A DNA stretch of 64,000 nucleotides from JAGNNV01 sp031412915 (GTDB taxonomy: Bacteria > Acidobacteriota > Vicinamibacteria > Fen-336 > JAGNNV01), in contig JANODX010000038.1 of assembly GCA_031412915.1 (NCBI GenBank), positions 22,073 to 86,072 on the forward strand, in the 5' to 3' direction. Shown in pieces: positions 61,568 through 64,000 of the stretch. A program made the position numbers and the translations under genes. Position 1 is the first letter of the stretch; every line of letters begins with the position of its first letter. The notes under the pieces are model-generated. The model did no database searches. It was not told the origin of the DNA and saw only the letters and a list, made by a program, of their open reading frames with translations.

Positions 61568-61597
61568 ATGTTAGGCCCGCCCTCCCAAGGGTCTCAA
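61568..61597 (-). promoter_or_regulatory. Promoter of the frameshifted small gene
   Basis: TTGAGA (61597-61592), 18 bases, TAACAT (61573-61568) on the minus strand, six bases before a GTG start. The -35 box overlaps the TGA stop of the upstream oxidase gene (61596-61594), the same arrangement as at the ilvE leader. Confidence 0.5.
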
Positions 61598-62718
61598 GCG
61601 GCCTGTGACTGAACCATCGTGTCGACGTGACGGGCGATGGCCAGGCACGAGGTCAGGCCCGGCGATTCGATGCCGATGAGATTGATCAGGCCGGGAAGAC
61701 CATGATCGCTCTCGTCGCGGATGATGAAATCCCTGGCCGGCTCGCCGGGAGCCTGAACTTTCGGGCGAATGCCGCTGATGTCGGGCGAGAGATCTTCCTC
61801 GGCCAGGCTCGGCACGAGGCGCCGCACGCCCTTCGCGAACGCGGCGCGCTTGGCCACGTCGACGCGGTAGTCGAGCCGGCGCTCCTTCAAGAACTCCGCG
61901 TCGGGCCCGAACCGAAGCCGGCCGGCGAGGTCCACCAGGGCGTGAACTCCCAGGCTCACAGACGTAGGCACCGGATAGACGAGGCGACTCACCACCGAGG
62001 ACCGAGACGCCGCCACCGAGAAATAGCTGCCCTTGCAGTAGTGAAGCCGATAGCCCGCGGCGTCGAGGTCGATTCCGATCAGGCCCGCGACGGTGTCGCA
62101 CTCGAGGCCGGCCGCGTTGATCACACGGTCGCTGGTGAAGCTCTCGACCCCGCCCGGCGTATCGATCGAGACCTTGTAGTGGTCAGAGCACTTTTCGAGC
62201 CCCACGACCTCGGCGCTTGGCTGAAACGTGCCGCCCTTCGATCTGGCCTCGGTGAGCAGGGCGTCCATCAGACCATGCGCGCTGATCACGCCGGTGTTCG
62301 GAGAGAAGAGTGCTCCCACCGCGGGCACATGCGGCTCCAGTTCACGGGAGCGCTCGGCTGTGATCATCTCGAGTTCGACACCGTTCTCGCGTCCGGTCTT
62401 GAGAATGCGCTCGAGATGAGCGATTTCCTCGGGAATCATGGCCACGATGATCTTGGTGAGGCGGCGGCAGGGAACGTTATGGCGCTCGCAGTACTCGTAG
62501 AGCAGCCGATTGCCCTCGACGCACAGCCGGGCCTTCAGCGACCCCGGGGTGTAGTACATCCCGGCATGGATGACTTCGCTGTTGCGGCTCGAGGTCTCCG
62601 TGCCGTGATGCGGGCGCCGCTCCAGGAGAATGAGGTCGGGAAAGCGCTCCGCAAGGCGAGCCGCGATGGCCAGGCCGACCGCCCCCGCCCCGATCACCGT
62701 AAGCGGCGTGTCGCTCAT
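61594..62718 (-). CDS. lhgO: L-2-hydroxyglutarate oxidase-like FAD enzyme
   Basis: 374 residues from ATG 62718, placed directly before the FAD motif VIGAGAVGLAIAARLAE. Further DAO-type motifs: ERRPHHGTETSSRNSEVIHAGMYYTPGSLKARLCVEGNRLLYEYC (the LhgO/L2HGDH signature), VINAAGLECD, and C-terminal LINLIGIESPGLTSCLAIA. The enzyme would oxidise L-2-hydroxyglutarate to 2-oxoglutarate. Related glycerol-3-phosphate-type oxidases are possible. A longer upstream frame exists but is not homologous. GDPD is encoded 46 bases upstream. Confidence 0.88.
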   Translation of the reverse strand: MSDTPLTVIGAGAVGLAIAARLAERFPDLILLERRPHHGTETSSRNSEVIHAGMYYTPGSLKARLCVEGNRLLYEYCERHNVPCRRLTKIIVAMIPEEIAHLERILKTGRENGVELEMITAERSRELEPHVPAVGALFSPNTGVISAHGLMDALLTEARSKGGTFQPSAEVVGLEKCSDHYKVSIDTPGGVESFTSDRVINAAGLECDTVAGLIGIDLDAAGYRLHYCKGSYFSVAASRSSVVSRLVYPVPTSVSLGVHALVDLAGRLRFGPDAEFLKERRLDYRVDVAKRAAFAKGVRRLVPSLAEEDLSPDISGIRPKVQAPGEPARDFIIRDESDHGLPGLINLIGIESPGLTSCLAIARHVDTMVQSQAA

Positions 62719-62764
62719 GCGTGACGCGATGATAGGCGAGGTGCGCCGGAGGGTTTTCCCCTGA

Positions 62765-63790
62765 CTAGCGCGTGGCCGATGGCAGGAGGCGGCCCTTCTT
62801 CGCCAGCACCTCACGCAGAAGGTCGGGGCGATCGGAAATCAGGCCGTCCACACCCATGTCGATGAGTCGGACCATGTCGACGGGCTCGTTCGCGGTCCAC
62901 GGTATGACCAGAAGGCCGAGCGAATGCGCTTCCCCGACCATCGTTGCCTTGAGATCGAGGTAATTGGGCGACCAAACCGGAATTCCTGCCGCCTTCACCA
63001 GCTTCGGCACCGAACCGCCGAAGTCGTCCACGTCCAGGCCGCCGAGCCAGGGCGAGGGCCCGGCCTTTCCCACGCCTATGTTGTCGTCGTTTCCCTGCTG
63101 GGTGGTCAGGCCCACGGTCGGAATCTCGGGGGCGATCCGCTTCACCACCTTGAGCGTGCCCCAATCGAAAGACTGGATGGTGGAGCGTTTTTCCATTCCC
63201 GCCTCTCTAATCTCCTTGACCACTGCGGCGGCGAACGCGTCCGGCTTGGGCGTGGCGTCGGGTTTCCGCGGATCGAGTTTGGTCTCGATATTGAAACGGA
63301 CCTGAGCGTTGCCGCGCAGTCTCGCCAGGGCGAAGACATCGCTGAGTCTGGGAATCCGTTCTCCGTCCACCGCTGTCTGATCCTTGAAGCGGATGGCATA
63401 GGGAGTATCCGGGCGGATTCGCCCGACGTCATAGCGGGCGATTTCCGCGTAGGTCATCGACAGCATGGTCGGGCCGGTCGCTTTCAGCCACTGCCCGGAC
63501 GCGTCCCGAGTGATGTCAGGGTTGAGTTCGGAGTCGTGGGTGACCACGACGGCTCCGTCGCGCGTCACCGCAGTGTCGAGTTCCAGGGTCGAGACACCGA
63601 TGGCCAAAGCGTGACCGAACGCGGCGAGCGTGTTTTCCGGACGAAGGCCTCGAGCACCCCGGTGGCCATGGAGATCGAAAGCGTCTTCGGCGGCCCAGGT
63701 CGTTTCCACGGGAGCGGAGCGTAGCGCAACCGCCGCGGCCACGAGCCCGAGCAGTGCAGGGAAAGCGCGATGGGTCAGGGTGGAGGGCAT
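62765..63790 (-). CDS. Glycerophosphodiester phosphodiesterase, exported
   Basis: 341 residues. N-terminal signal (FPALLGLVAAAVALRSAP). GDPD motif HGHRGARGLRPENTLAAF (catalytic His43, Glu52), LELDTAVTRDGAVVVTHD (second acidic and His), and WTANEPVDMVRLIDMGVDGLISDRPDLL at the C-terminus. It releases glycerol-3-phosphate from glycerophosphodiesters or acts on related diesters in the periplasm. Confidence 0.94.
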   Translation of the reverse strand: MPSTLTHRAFPALLGLVAAAVALRSAPVETTWAAEDAFDLHGHRGARGLRPENTLAAFGHALAIGVSTLELDTAVTRDGAVVVTHDSELNPDITRDASGQWLKATGPTMLSMTYAEIARYDVGRIRPDTPYAIRFKDQTAVDGERIPRLSDVFALARLRGNAQVRFNIETKLDPRKPDATPKPDAFAAAVVKEIREAGMEKRSTIQSFDWGTLKVVKRIAPEIPTVGLTTQQGNDDNIGVGKAGPSPWLGGLDVDDFGGSVPKLVKAAGIPVWSPNYLDLKATMVGEAHSLGLLVIPWTANEPVDMVRLIDMGVDGLISDRPDLLREVLAKKGRLLPSATR

Positions 63791-63909
63791 GGCCCAAGGC
63801 TAGCGCGCAGGAATGACGGATCCGTAATCGTATGGCCCCCTCAAAAGCCTCGAAACGGGCGGGTGTGCGACATGGTTGTGGGGCGATCCTGCAAGACCCG
63901 GTGGATGCC

Positions 63910-63934
63910 GGTGGCTGAGCTTGTCGAAGCCACC
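63910..63934. repeat. REP-like hairpin, first of a pair
   Basis: Stem GGTGGCT/AGCCACC around the loop GAGCTTGTCGA, which is the reverse complement of the loop type TCGAC..GCTC seen in the other copies. The bases from 63791 to this point show nothing else that I recognise. Confidence 0.75.
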
Positions 63935-63941
63935 CCCAACG

Positions 63942-63970
63942 CCGGTCCCTTCGACGAGCTCAGGGACCGG
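63942..63970. repeat. REP-like hairpin, second of an inverted pair
   Basis: Nine-bp stem CCGGTCCCT/AGGGACCGG around the loop TCGACGAGCTC. It stands opposite in orientation to the copy seven bases upstream, the BIME-like arrangement. The single copy at 37896 matches this orientation. Confidence 0.75.
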
Positions 63971-64000
63971 ATGCGATCGGCTTCCCCCGAACGTCACCGA

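Noticed and set aside
1..64000. tRNA, rRNA, riboswitch, CRISPR or insertion-sequence features
   Set aside because: No cloverleaf-like element, repeat-spacer array, transposase frame or known riboswitch core was recognised in the spacers by reading; this is a limit of inspection by eye, not a proof of absence.

Overview
The window is GC-rich, gene-dense bacterial chromosome with no rRNA, tRNA, insertion sequence, phage or CRISPR locus that I could see. The gene content points to Acidobacteriota, or a closely similar lineage. This is inference from a combination of features: an Oar-like TonB-dependent receptor with an N-terminal carboxypeptidase-regulatory-like domain, a CadC-like winged-helix protein with TPR-like repeats, a Ser/Thr kinase, an MglA/MglB pair, a sortilin/BNR-type protein and several ArnT/PMT-like glycosyltransferases. 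Many genes overlap by four bases (ATGA, GTGA or TTGA), and GTG and TTG starts are common.

Layout. 1-11849 (minus strand): a dTDP-L-rhamnose operon (rfbB, A, C, D) coupled to an M28 peptidase, then a GT39 transferase, a serine beta-lactamase-like hydrolase, a membrane Ser/Thr kinase, a DUF502 membrane protein and a BNR protein cut by the window edge. 12090-15923: a second membrane glycosyltransferase, a 70-residue unknown with an operator-like promoter, and a small secreted protein coupled to a sulfatase. 16016-21861: an ArnT-like transferase, rlmN, queG, a coiled-coil/HEAT protein and recR. 21999-27693: mglB-mglA, a CDP-alcohol phosphatidyltransferase, a winged-helix/TPR regulator, a quinone oxidoreductase and rmuC. 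27791-34516: a VKOR-DsbA fusion, a type II branched-chain aminotransferase, a second DsbA-like protein, a methyltransferase, a sodium:solute symporter and an SDR. 34689-41856: the TonB receptor, PhoD phosphatase, a tartrate/isopropylmalate-type dehydrogenase, RidA and an SDR.

The most interesting region is 41914-49450 (minus strand): ilvB, ilvN, ilvC, ilvD, a DAHP synthase, a small unknown acidic protein and ilvE. Two transcription attenuators control it, one before ilvB and one inside the cluster before the small protein and ilvE. Each has a promoter almost touching the start codon of a short leader peptide rich in Val/Leu/Ile. Each also has an antiterminator strand at the end of that peptide, and an identical 22-base terminator (9-bp stem, GAAA loop, U-tract). 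The two leader peptides differ in sequence but use the same logic. This looks like a two-site attenuation system for branched-chain amino acid synthesis.

49494-63790: an orphan FtsX-like permease, a LEA14-like lipoprotein, a metallo-beta-lactamase-fold phosphodiesterase, smc, a large PIG-L-type secreted protein, gamma-glutamyltransferase, an aldo/keto reductase, a frameshifted small secreted protein, an L-2-hydroxyglutarate oxidase-like enzyme and a glycerophosphodiesterase. Three REP-like hairpins with a conserved 11-base loop lie at 37896-37918 and 63910-63970.
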